This document shows, piece after piece, positions 1-6,250 of a stretch of 6,747 nucleotides of DNA; position 1 is the stretch's first letter, and each line of letters starts with the position of its first letter. The notes beneath the pieces were generated by a model. That model was given only the letters and a program-made list of their open reading frames with translations, made no database searches and was not told the origin of the DNA. A program made the position numbers and the translations under genes. Source of the stretch: Flavobacteriaceae bacterium (GTDB taxonomy: Bacteria; Bacteroidota; Bacteroidia; Flavobacteriales; Flavobacteriaceae); NCBI GenBank assembly GCA_030633225.1, contig DAOVTF010000111.1:1-6747 (forward strand), in the 5' to 3' direction.

Positions 1-195
1 AAACAAAACAATTCCAACTAAAGTAATAATAATCGCTAAATTAGAAATAAAAAAAAAGAAATAAAATCCGAGTGTTATTGCTAAAAAAACAATTAATCTT
101 ATAGTGCTAGATGTTGCTAATTTCTTTCTTAAGGAAGATAATTCTTTTTCGAAAGTCTGTTTTTCCGATTCGTAAAATTGTAATGGATCTTGCAT
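1..195 (-). CDS. MutS-family membrane-anchored protein, N-terminal fragment (65 codons, runs off the window)
   Basis: The reading frame starts with ATG at 195 (complement) and stays open to base 1, so only the first 65 residues are visible. They open MQDPLQFYESEKQ, continue with a charged, probably helical stretch (about residues 9-27), and then two hydrophobic segments (about 33-51 and 53-65), which predict membrane helices. This N-terminus resembles that of Bacteroidota MutS-related proteins that carry transmembrane helices before a MutS-type ATPase domain. That is recalled family knowledge; the ATPase part is outside the window, so the name is provisional. The start codon directly abuts the TAA stop of the adenylyltransferase gene upstream, so it is very likely the last visible gene of the same operon and translationally coupled. 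The junction fixes the start with fair certainty. The alternative is an unrelated membrane protein of unknown function. Confidence 0.6.
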   Translation of the reverse strand, partial: MQDPLQFYESEKQTFEKELSSLRKKLATSSTIRLIVFLAITLGFYFFFFISNLAIIITLVGIVLF

Positions 196-1293
196 TTAAT
201 AATTTTCAATTCCCTTTTCAAGGCTTAATACATTTAAACTAGGATATTTATTTTTTAGATTTTGAGTCGCAGTATAGCTTAAAATACCTTTATTACAAAT
301 TATAACATAATCCTTTTTTGAATCAATTTTCAATGTATCAACATCAAAATTTGAAAATGGTGTTTTTTGTGTTACATCAAAAGGTAACTTAGTATTTACA
401 TCTTCAATAACAGAAATTATTACTTGATTTATATTTTTGATATTTTGCTTTAATTCCTTAGAAGAAATCAATAATTCTTCTTTTTGAATCTCACAATTAG
501 CATCTAAATAATCATCATTTTTAAAAATTTTAAGTATTCCTCTTTTTCCTACATTATCACAAGTTTTTTCGACTTGTAATTTCATTTTAAACTGTGAATT
601 ATCAGAACTATTAAAAATTAAAATTTGATTTTTAATTGGCTCACCAGTTTGAGTAATTATTTTAATAACTTCATTGGATTGCATCAAGCCAATAATTCCA
701 ACGATTGGGTTTAAAGTTCCTACTTCTGAGCAATTCGGAATTAAATCTTTAGGCATTTTTGGGAAAGCATTTCTTAAATTAGCAGAATTATGCAATCCTT
801 CCGAAATATTAAAACTTGCTATATAACCATCATTTTTATAGAGAGAACCATATACTAAAATATGATCGGTTATTACGCAATAATCATTTAATAAATATTT
901 AGTTGGTAAACTATCTGTACAATCTACTACAATATCATAATCATCAATTTGATTAAAAATATTCTTTTTTGTTATTGGTTGATTACTTGTGGTTATTTTA
1001 ACAAAAGGACTAATTGCTTGGATATATTTTGCCAGAACTTCAACTTTTGGTTTCCCAATATCTTCAATTCTATAAAAAACCTGACGATGTAAGTTGCTAA
1101 CATCAACTACATCAAAATCAATTAAATGGATTTTACCTATTCCACTTGCTGCAAGAGAAACTGCTGCAATACTACCTAATCCACCACAGCCAACAATTAC
1201 AACTTCTGCTTTTTGAAGTTTTTGTTGACCTACTTCACCAAATTCAGTTAAAGTAGTTTGACGTTTATAAAGTTGTTGTTTAGTAATTTTCAT
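196..1293 (-). CDS. moeB: HesA/MoeB/ThiF-family adenylyltransferase with degenerate C-terminal rhodanese-like domain (probable molybdopterin-synthase adenylyltransferase)
   Basis: This is an E1-like enzyme of 365 residues. Family members use ATP to adenylate the C-terminal glycine of a small sulfur carrier (MoaD or ThiS). The adenylation domain spans about residues 8-245. Visible motifs are R11-Q12 near the start, the nucleotide loop GCGGLGS (35-41), DFD (59-61), NLHRQ (67-71), K81, the DCTD motif with D124 and D127, and the conserved cysteine in PNCSEVG (C188). The zinc-binding CxxC pairs of E. coli MoeB are absent: the first pair aligns with N172 and N175, and only C245 remains near the second. 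Residues about 265-365 look like a rhodanese remnant ending in CNKGILS (C333-S339), where CxxGxRS is usual. The start overlaps the preceding stop as TAATG, implying coupled translation. The mobA-type gene in the operon favours MoeB over ThiF. Loss of the zinc cysteines seems common in Bacteroidota homologues (recalled, not checked). Confidence 0.85.
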   Translation of the reverse strand: MKITKQQLYKRQTTLTEFGEVGQQKLQKAEVVIVGCGGLGSIAAVSLAASGIGKIHLIDFDVVDVSNLHRQVFYRIEDIGKPKVEVLAKYIQAISPFVKITTSNQPITKKNIFNQIDDYDIVVDCTDSLPTKYLLNDYCVITDHILVYGSLYKNDGYIASFNISEGLHNSANLRNAFPKMPKDLIPNCSEVGTLNPIVGIIGLMQSNEVIKIITQTGEPIKNQILIFNSSDNSQFKMKLQVEKTCDNVGKRGILKIFKNDDYLDANCEIQKEELLISSKELKQNIKNINQVIISVIEDVNTKLPFDVTQKTPFSNFDVDTLKIDSKKDYVIICNKGILSYTATQNLKNKYPSLNVLSLEKGIENY

Positions 1294-2123
1294 TATATCA
1301 ATTCTTTTCCTTTTTTATTTAGCAAAATTACATCATTATCATCGGTATAAAATATTTTTAATTTTTTTAAAGTTCTAAAATATTGCATATCACCAAAACC
1401 ATAGACTGTTTCTTTTTGTTGCCAGATTAATAATTGCCTTACAATTTTATTTTTATCGGTTAAGCCGGAATTGATTAATTCTAAAATCTTAATTTCGATT
1501 TGATTTAAACCATTTTTATTTGGAAACCTTTGTATATGTTGATCTATTGCCATTTGTAAATATTCAAACTTAGAGCTTTTACTAAAGTCATATCTTTTCA
1601 GTTTTTCAAGATTATTTTCAACATATAAGTTCCAACAATCTTCAGCAAAAAGTAAATTGTTTTTAGTAAGTTTTACTTTATTTTTATAAAGAGTTTTATA
1701 TTCATCAGGACTATAATCAGATAGTGTTTGAAGTTGGTCTTTTCCTTTTTCTTTTCCTGTACAAATCAAGAAATAATTAATGTCTTTTCTAAAGGATTTT
1801 ACCAAATAAGAACATGCTGCTATTAAATTCACTTGACAAAACAGATCATACTCAAACCATAAAACAACTTCTTTATAATTAGACAATTCTTCAAGTTTAA
1901 CAAGTTCTTTTATAGTTTTATCAAAATAGTCTAACTTTCCTACTTCAAGTTCATTTTCAAAAAAATCATATCTGCTTTTCCAAAAAACATCACTTCCTAT
2001 TTCATCTGTAATAGCACCTTCGCATAACATTTCTCTCCAAACAATTATGTCACCTGATATCTCAGTTTTAGTAAATGTATTTACCGTACTATCACCATTT
2101 AATATATGTAAAGATCTACTCAT
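1293..2123 (-). CDS. DUF1835 domain-containing protein
   Basis: A 276-residue cytosolic protein with no signal peptide or membrane segment. The N-terminus carries the DUF1835 signature: LHILNGDST (residues 5-13) followed by GDIIVWREMLCEGAI (24-38). A second family-like segment, VVLWFEYDLFCQVNLI (86-101), lies in the middle. The C-terminal part (about 205-275) begins NGLNQIEIKILELI and continues with predicted helices around GFGDMQYFRTLKKL, reminiscent of a winged-helix fold, as seen in many members of this family. No enzymatic or binding activity is established for the family, to my knowledge, so none is assigned. The ATG lies inside the end of the MobA-type gene (8-nt overlap) and the TAA shares its last base with the next start codon. 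It is therefore embedded in a coupled operon with two molybdenum-cofactor genes, without a known role there. Confidence 0.85.
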   Translation of the reverse strand: MSRSLHILNGDSTVNTFTKTEISGDIIVWREMLCEGAITDEIGSDVFWKSRYDFFENELEVGKLDYFDKTIKELVKLEELSNYKEVVLWFEYDLFCQVNLIAACSYLVKSFRKDINYFLICTGKEKGKDQLQTLSDYSPDEYKTLYKNKVKLTKNNLLFAEDCWNLYVENNLEKLKRYDFSKSSKFEYLQMAIDQHIQRFPNKNGLNQIEIKILELINSGLTDKNKIVRQLLIWQQKETVYGFGDMQYFRTLKKLKIFYTDDNDVILLNKKGKELI

Positions 2124-3231
2124 CTAATTCTTTACGAGCGGCATTATATTCATCTGGAGTATTGATATTTCTAATAAAATCATCATCAATTTTAACAACT
2201 TCAACATCATTATTGATTAAAACCTTTCTTGGACAAGAAATACCTTGTGCCAAATAATTTAATAAGATTGGATATGCTTTTGGTTCCCAAATAGTAATTA
2301 AAGGTTCAGGGAATTGTTTTGATCTTCCTTGAATGGCAGTTGCTATTTTTGAAGGGTTTCTTTTTTGTAATAATTGCTGAATAATTTTTTCATCAACAAA
2401 CGGTAAATCGGTTGCAATTACTAACCAAGCTGTATTTGGGTTTTGTTGAAAAGCAGAACAAATAGCTCCAAAAGGACCTAAACCTAAAAAAACATCTTCA
2501 ATAATATTAATGTCGTTTATATTTTGTTCTTTTCTAACAGATAAAAAAGTTTTAATATTTAGATTTTCAAGTAATTCAAAAGCATAATTTCTTTGTGATT
2601 TACCATGGAATTCTAATAAACCTTTGTCGGAACCCATTCTTACACTTTTTCCGCCAGCAAGAACCAAACCTTGAACGGGGGCAATTTTTTGCTGTATTAA
2701 ATTGTTAATGTGTTGACCAATCTTATCAATATCATTTATATTATAAATCTTCGAGTTTTTAATATTTGGATATTGATCAATCAAAAAATCAAAAATTTTT
2801 GATTTTTCATTCAAAGAAATAATAAATTGAATATTATTCAGTTGATCGATCCGCTTTAAAACGGAAGCTTCTTTTTCGTGATCTAATATTAGAATCTGTT
2901 GCTCAGCTTTATAATGATTACCATTTATAAAAACAAAATCATAGGCTGAAAAAAGGATCTTATCATTATAACGATTCATTTTTTTAGCACTATTCATAGC
3001 TAAACTTCCAGAATGATGAAAAGTAAAATTATCTGTTTTAAGTGCTTCAATTTCTTTATTATGGGAAGCGTCTAAATAGGCAAGATTATAAACAGGTGAT
3101 AGTTTTTCAGAAATTTGGTTTACTAAATTACTAATTGTTCCACATTTTGTTCCTAAAAAAGCTATTTCGTTTGATGCATAATTTCCAAATTCCCTCCTTG
3201 TAAGTTTGGCATGTTTTCTATGTTTTTCCAT
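2116..3231 (-). CDS. mobA: MobB-like/MobA fusion: molybdenum cofactor guanylyltransferase with degenerate N-terminal P-loop domain
   Basis: A 371-residue protein in two parts. The C-terminal half (about 185-368) is a MobA-type nucleotidyltransferase, which transfers GMP from GTP to molybdopterin. It shows LAGGKSVRMGSDK (191-203, the nucleotide-binding loop), DVFLGLGPFGAI (246-257), ATDLPF (273-278, with metal-binding D275), FPEPL (307-311) and a terminal NINTPDEY (355-362). The N-terminal half (about 20-175) resembles MobB in layout: a P-loop-like segment NEIAFLGTKCGTIS (21-34), a D..H pair in YLDASH (52-57), HHSGS (72-76), and YDFVFINGNH (97-106) where MobB has a VLVEG-type strand. The Walker A lysine is missing: G31 is followed by T-I-S instead of K-[ST]. 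The ATG at 3231 is the first gene of the operon, with a promoter candidate about 60 bases upstream. MobA activity is well supported; any function for the N-terminal half is inference. Confidence 0.87.
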   Translation of the reverse strand: MEKHRKHAKLTRREFGNYASNEIAFLGTKCGTISNLVNQISEKLSPVYNLAYLDASHNKEIEALKTDNFTFHHSGSLAMNSAKKMNRYNDKILFSAYDFVFINGNHYKAEQQILILDHEKEASVLKRIDQLNNIQFIISLNEKSKIFDFLIDQYPNIKNSKIYNINDIDKIGQHINNLIQQKIAPVQGLVLAGGKSVRMGSDKGLLEFHGKSQRNYAFELLENLNIKTFLSVRKEQNINDINIIEDVFLGLGPFGAICSAFQQNPNTAWLVIATDLPFVDEKIIQQLLQKRNPSKIATAIQGRSKQFPEPLITIWEPKAYPILLNYLAQGISCPRKVLINNDVEVVKIDDDFIRNINTPDEYNAARKELDE

Positions 3232-3291
3232 TATTACGTTTAATCAAATGTCAATCTTTATAATTTAATTTTTTAAAAAGATTATCTTCTA

Positions 3292-3318
3292 CAAAAATAC
3301 TGATTATGGATGAAACAA
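3292..3318 (-). promoter_or_regulatory. Candidate Bacteroidota-type promoter of the mob-DUF1835-moeB-mutS operon
   Basis: On the minus strand, TATTTTTG (3299 to 3292) matches the flavobacterial -7 consensus TAnnTTTG exactly. A TTG (3318 to 3316) lies 16 bases further upstream, at about the spacing expected for the -33 box. Transcription would start near 3285, leaving a leader of about 50 bases before the ATG at 3231. Only pattern matching supports this, and the region is AT-rich. Confidence 0.5.
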
Positions 3319-3376
3319 AAGAGATTAAAATGATGCTTATAAATTAGTGAAATTAATATTTTTTTCGTAAATTTAG

Positions 3377-3396
3377 TTACTCTAAATAAAGAGTAA
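3377..3396. repeat. Short inverted repeat TTACTCT/AGAGTAA
   Basis: Seven-base perfect arms with a 6-base AT-only loop, between the divergent genes. It could be a regulator site or a weak hairpin. Nothing identifies a partner, and the AT content makes chance occurrence plausible. Confidence 0.35.
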
Positions 3397-3575
3397 ACCC
3401 CTTAAAGCAATTCAATATATGAAACCTTTATTTAATCCCTTTCTCGTGTTAATTTTATCCTGTTATAAGTTGACTCATTAATTGTTTTGTGTCAACACCC
3501 TCCTTAGCTTCTAAAAGGTAATATAATTATACTCTTTTGGGATTAACTCATAACATTAACCTTAAATTTAAAAAC

Positions 3576-4115
3576 ATGAAAAAAATAATATTTATTTTTG
3601 CTGCTTTTTTACTATTCTTTGGTTTCTCATCTTGTGATGAAGACGATATTAAAGAATTTCTACCTTCTTTTGATGTGAATCTTGTCGAAACTGAAGATAT
3701 CCCAGTACATGTAGATAAAACTAATGGAGATTGGGCTACTTTTACAAATAGTGTCGCTTTAAGTATTGTAAAGAATGTTACAAAAGATTACTTAAACAAA
3801 ATAAAAAACATTAAAATTAATAAATTAAGTTACAAAATAATAAATTTTAGTGGTGATCCTTCCGGTGAAGTTGATGGCTCTTTTTGGGCAGATAACACAA
3901 TTTCTTTAAATAATGCTTTTGTCGTAAAAACTGCCGCGAACAACGGAACAGTATATCAAATTACCGAAACTGCAGAACTAAATAGAATAGCTACTGCACT
4001 TAAAAATGGTCATACAATAAATGTCAAATACTCCGGTAATGCATTATGCGATAATGCTAATATGGATTTTATAGTTGAAGTTACATTAGATGCTAAGATA
4101 ACAATAGACCCATGA
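3576..4115 (+). CDS. Small lipoprotein of unknown function, probably exported to the outer membrane surface
   Basis: Starting at the ATG at 3576, the protein has 179 residues. It has a classic lipoprotein signal: MKKII, a hydrophobic core (4-17) and the lipobox FSSC with C20. The longer frame from the TTG at 3537 only adds 13 residues ahead of the signal, so I reject that start. The four residues after the cysteine are DEDD, an acidic run of the kind that acts as a surface export signal in Bacteroidota lipoproteins. The rest alternates short hydrophobic and polar stretches consistent with a beta-rich fold, including INKLSYKIINFSG (81-93) and the C-terminal MDFIVEVTLDAKITI (163-177). I recall similar uncharacterised proteins in flavobacteria but cannot name a family or activity. 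It is monocistronic: divergent from the operon on its left and closed by a strong terminator. The leader before the ATG is A-rich, without a Shine-Dalgarno site. Confidence 0.85.
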   Translation: MKKIIFIFAAFLLFFGFSSCDEDDIKEFLPSFDVNLVETEDIPVHVDKTNGDWATFTNSVALSIVKNVTKDYLNKIKNIKINKLSYKIINFSGDPSGEVDGSFWADNTISLNNAFVVKTAANNGTVYQITETAELNRIATALKNGHTINVKYSGNALCDNANMDFIVEVTLDAKITIDP

Positions 4116-4152
4116 TGTGAATGCTAGAATTTAGTTTCTACCTAAATTATTT

Positions 4153-4191
4153 AGTGGCTATCTGAAAATTCTTTTCAGATAGCCACTTTTT
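4153..4191 (+). terminator. Strong intrinsic terminator of the lipoprotein gene
   Basis: A perfect 16-bp stem, AGTGGCTATCTGAAAA (4153-4168) pairing with 4172-4187, closed by a three-base loop TTC and followed by a run of T (4187-4191). It lies 37 bases after the lipoprotein stop. On the other strand the stem is followed by few T residues, so it acts mainly rightward. It separates the lipoprotein from the regulator gene. Confidence 0.92.
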
Positions 4192-4466
4192 ATTATAAAA
4201 AAGCTATTAATGAATTTTATGATATTATTAATGGAATGGAAACCAATGGAAATGAAATTCTCCCAAAAAAAGCGAGGAGCTCCAAATTACTGATAAGTAA
4301 ATAATAGGAAAAATGAGAGTTCAATTTATTTCGAATTCTACACAAGTGGTTTTTCAATTAGAAAGCATCAAGTACTCACTTGCAGGGTGTTATAAATACT
4401 TGATTAAAAGTGACATATATTACATAATCTGATGAATTAATATTTAAATTTATCCTTTTAAATGTC
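4192..4466. other. Intergenic region upstream of the LuxR-type regulator, no supported gene
   Basis: The 275 bases between the terminator and the regulator gene hold no convincing coding sequence. A 39-residue frame (4313-4432) with a GGA-containing leader exists, but it resembles nothing I know and overlaps the CAAGTR cluster. An ATG-less open frame (4155-4304) runs through the terminator stem. There is no exact TAnnTTTG promoter box. The notable content is the CAAGTR cluster at 4343-4404. The palindrome GGAGCTCC at 4276-4283 is short and probably incidental. Confidence 0.5.
4343..4404. promoter_or_regulatory. Cluster of four CAAGTR words with a perfect 8-bp inverted repeat, candidate operator
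   Basis: Forward copies are CAAGTG (4343-4348) and CAAGTA (4369-4374); reverse copies are CACTTG (4377-4382) and TACTTG (4397-4402). The outer pair ATCAAGTA (4367-4374) and TACTTGAT (4397-4404) forms a perfect inverted repeat with 22 bases between the arms, about three helical turns centre to centre. It ends 62 bases before the regulator ATG. A further CAAGTA occurs at 6217-6222 ahead of the OmpA-family gene. No known binding protein is identified. Confidence 0.35.
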
Positions 4467-6104
4467 ATGATAAAGAATACCCATCGCAACCTGTTTTTAA
4501 TTATTCTTATTTTCTCTTTTTTAATATCCTGTCACAAACAAGAAAAATTTCTAAAAAATAATCATAATACACTTGATTACAAGCTATTAAATTTAAATAG
4601 AAAAATAAATATTGATAGTTTGTACCAAAATATTTCTCTAAGCCCTAGTGATACAATTAAAGTAATAGATTTAATAACAATTTATAAATTATCAATTAAA
4701 AGGAAACCTATTAGAAAAGATATTTTGGAGGAGGCTCTCCTAATTTCAAAAAAGATAAATTATGAAACAGGCATTGCAAATTGTTTAAACCATAAAGGAG
4801 TAAATGAAAGATACAAACACCAGTATATTCAATCTGTTAAACATCATAAAGAAGCGTTACAATACTATAAAAACTCTTGGGATACTAAATCTAGAATTAA
4901 AAACTTGAATAGTTTGGGCGTATCTTATCGACGATTAAATATTGAAGAAGAAGCTATAAAATATTATCTTAAAGCTTTAAAACTATCCGAAGAAATAGAT
5001 TTTACAAAAAGTACTGCAATTGCTCTAAACGGAATGGGGAATGCTTATATTACTTTAAAGAAATATGATGAGGCTATAAAATATTTCAAACTTGCACTTC
5101 AAATGGAAAAGTTAGGCAAAAGTGAAAGAGGTATGGGATATGACTATAGTAATTTAGGAGAAGCATATATGTATAAGAAGCAATTTGATACGGCTTTTTA
5201 TTACCATAACAAATCTCTTGAAATTGCTAATAAATCAAAAAATAAAAATGATCTTGCTATTATTTATAGTTCAATAGGTTTAATGTTTCAACATAAAGGA
5301 GAACCCGCTAAAGCATTAGATTATTATAACAAATCCATTCCAATTTTAACAAAACACAATAGTAAATGGTTGTTAAGTGTTACATTGATAAATACAGGAA
5401 AAGTTTATAAGCAATTAAACAATTTTGATAAGGCTGAAGAATACATAAAATCTGGATTAAATTTATCAAATAAAATAGGTTCTAAAGAAAATATAGTTTT
5501 AGGATATCAGGCACTATCTGAACTTTTTGAATCTAAAGATAGATTTAAAGAGGCCCTAGAAGAGTTTAAGTTGATGACAGTTTATCGTGATAGTATTTTT
5601 AATATTCAAAGCGAAAGTAATATTGCTGCTATGAAAATTAAATATAATTCTGAAAAGAAAGATGAACAAATAGATCGTTTAAACCTTGAAAACCAAGTTC
5701 AAAAAAGTAGTATAATAACGCAGTTTTTAGCGATTGGCTTATTGACTATTGGAATCATTTTTTTTATTTTTTATAACCGATTAAGATTAAAAAATAATAA
5801 TTTAGAAATAAAATCTATGCGTCATAAAATCGAAATCTATTTGCAACAGATTAGTAATTTAAAGCATTATGATGATGGAGATAAGAAAAAAGTAGAAATT
5901 GAAAAAAATGCACAAGATTATGGTTTGTCTTCAAGAGAAACAGAAGTGTTAAATTATATAGCTAAAGGTATGAAAAATCAAGAAATTGCTGATAAAATGT
6001 TTGTTTCTCTTTCTACCGTAAAAACCCACACAAAAAATATTTTTGAAAAGCTTGATGTTCGTAACCGGATTGAGGCAGCTAGAAAAGCACACGTTTTAAA
6101 TTAA
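4467..6104 (+). CDS. Membrane-bound TPR/LuxR-type transcriptional regulator with lipobox
   Basis: A 545-residue protein. The N-terminus has a hydrophobic stretch (9-20) ending in a lipobox-like LISC (C22). Residues about 100-376 form roughly seven tetratricopeptide repeats with the usual G.AY...K.YDEAI.YY..AL pattern, for example 143-176, 183-217 and 262-297. A probable coiled coil (about 385-412) leads to one transmembrane helix (about 416-436), followed by a basic stretch ([10 protein letters not shown]) that places the C-terminus in the cytoplasm. The last 60 residues are a LuxR/GerE-type [18 protein letters not shown] (487-501), NQEIADKM (504-511) and recognition helix [14 protein letters not shown] (516-529). 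No receiver domain is present. The topology suggests a periplasmic TPR sensor coupled directly to DNA binding. The gene stands alone after a terminator, with the OmpA-family gene next. The ligand and targets are unknown. The lipobox may instead act as an uncleaved anchor. Confidence 0.9.
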   Translation: MIKNTHRNLFLIILIFSFLISCHKQEKFLKNNHNTLDYKLLNLNRKINIDSLYQNISLSPSDTIKVIDLITIYKLSIKRKPIRKDILEEALLISKKINYETGIANCLNHKGVNERYKHQYIQSVKHHKEALQYYKNSWDTKSRIKNLNSLGVSYRRLNIEEEAIKYYLKALKLSEEIDFTKSTAIALNGMGNAYITLKKYDEAIKYFKLALQMEKLGKSERGMGYDYSNLGEAYMYKKQFDTAFYYHNKSLEIANKSKNKNDLAIIYSSIGLMFQHKGEPAKALDYYNKSIPILTKHNSKWLLSVTLINTGKVYKQLNNFDKAEEYIKSGLNLSNKIGSKENIVLGYQALSELFESKDRFKEALEEFKLMTVYRDSIFNIQSESNIAAMKIKYNSEKKDEQIDRLNLENQVQKSSIITQFLAIGLLTIGIIFFIFYNRLRLKNNNLEIKSMRHKIEIYLQQISNLKHYDDGDKKKVEIEKNAQDYGLSSRETEVLNYIAKGMKNQEIADKMFVSLSTVKTHTKNIFEKLDVRNRIEAARKAHVLN

Positions 6105-6145
6105 TGAGTCAACCATTCCTATATTCAATCATTTTTCGATTAAAA

Positions 6146-6161
6146 TCATACTAAAGTATGA
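6146..6161. repeat. Inverted repeat TCATAC-taaa-GTATGA
   Basis: Six-base perfect arms (6146-6151 and 6156-6161) with a 4-base loop, 41 bases after the regulator stop. No clear T-run follows, so it is at best a weak terminator. The half GTATGA recurs at 6179-6184, next to the first TTTTGACCAA copy, which fits a regulator site better than a terminator. Confidence 0.35.
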
Positions 6162-6166
6162 GATGC

Positions 6167-6223
6167 TTTTGACCAAAAGTATGACTTAATTACTATGTAT
6201 TTCATTTAGTTTTGACCAAGTAT
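6167..6223 (+). promoter_or_regulatory. Direct repeat TTTTGACCAA..GTAT (two copies) with promoter box, candidate control region of the OmpA-family gene
   Basis: TTTTGACCAA occurs at 6167-6176 and again at 6210-6219, 43 bases apart start to start, close to four helical turns. Both copies are followed by GTAT (6179-6182 and 6220-6223). The first copy sits in the near-palindrome CTTTTG-AC-CAAAAG (6166-6179). The second overlaps TAGTTTTG (6207-6214), an exact match to the flavobacterial -7 box TAnnTTTG. This would start transcription near 6220 and give a leader of about 30 bases. No TTG is found at -33, which would fit an activator-dependent promoter. The repeat is directly visible; its function is inference. 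Confidence 0.5.
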
Positions 6224-6250
6224 TTTAAGTGAAACTAAATCAATACTAAA

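Larger units (their letters stand above)
3232..3575. other. Divergent intergenic region (344 bp) without a supported gene
   Basis: This stretch separates the leftward Mob operon from the rightward lipoprotein gene. It holds the minus-strand promoter candidate at 3292-3318. It also has a hairpin-forming inverted repeat TTACTCT/AGAGTAA (3377-3383 and 3390-3396, 6-nt loop), which has no T-run on either side and so does not look like a terminator. A spaced inverted repeat GTTGAC/GTCAAC lies at 3469-3474 and 3491-3496. I see no exact TAnnTTTG box for the plus-strand gene; the nearest imperfect ones are at 3483-3490 (TTGTTTTG) and 3532-3539 (CTCTTTTG). No open frame here looks like a protein. Confidence 0.6.

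Noticed and set aside
2075..2257. Plus-strand open frame of 60 codons
   Set aside because: It lies antisense to the DUF1835 and MobA-type genes, both of which have strong family motifs; it has no recognisable motif of its own.
3537..3575. Alternative upstream start (TTG at 3537) for the lipoprotein
   Set aside because: It would place 13 polar residues ahead of a textbook MKKII lipoprotein signal; the ATG at 3576 has the usual A-rich flavobacterial leader.
4155..4304. Open frame whose translation looks protein-like (FYYKKAINEFYDIINGME), possibly a gene remnant
   Set aside because: No start codon near its beginning, and it runs through the perfect terminator stem. AT-rich sequence readily yields Lys/Asn/Ile-rich translations of this length.
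4313..4432. Small 39-residue frame starting MRVQFISNST with a GGA-containing leader
   Set aside because: No family resemblance, and the CAAGTR cluster with its inverted repeat lies inside it, which argues for regulatory rather than coding use. Conservation in relatives would change this view.
6146..6170. TCATAC/GTATGA hairpin as intrinsic terminator of the regulator gene
   Set aside because: Only six AT-rich base pairs, and the T-run is short and displaced by several bases, so it is not a convincing terminator.
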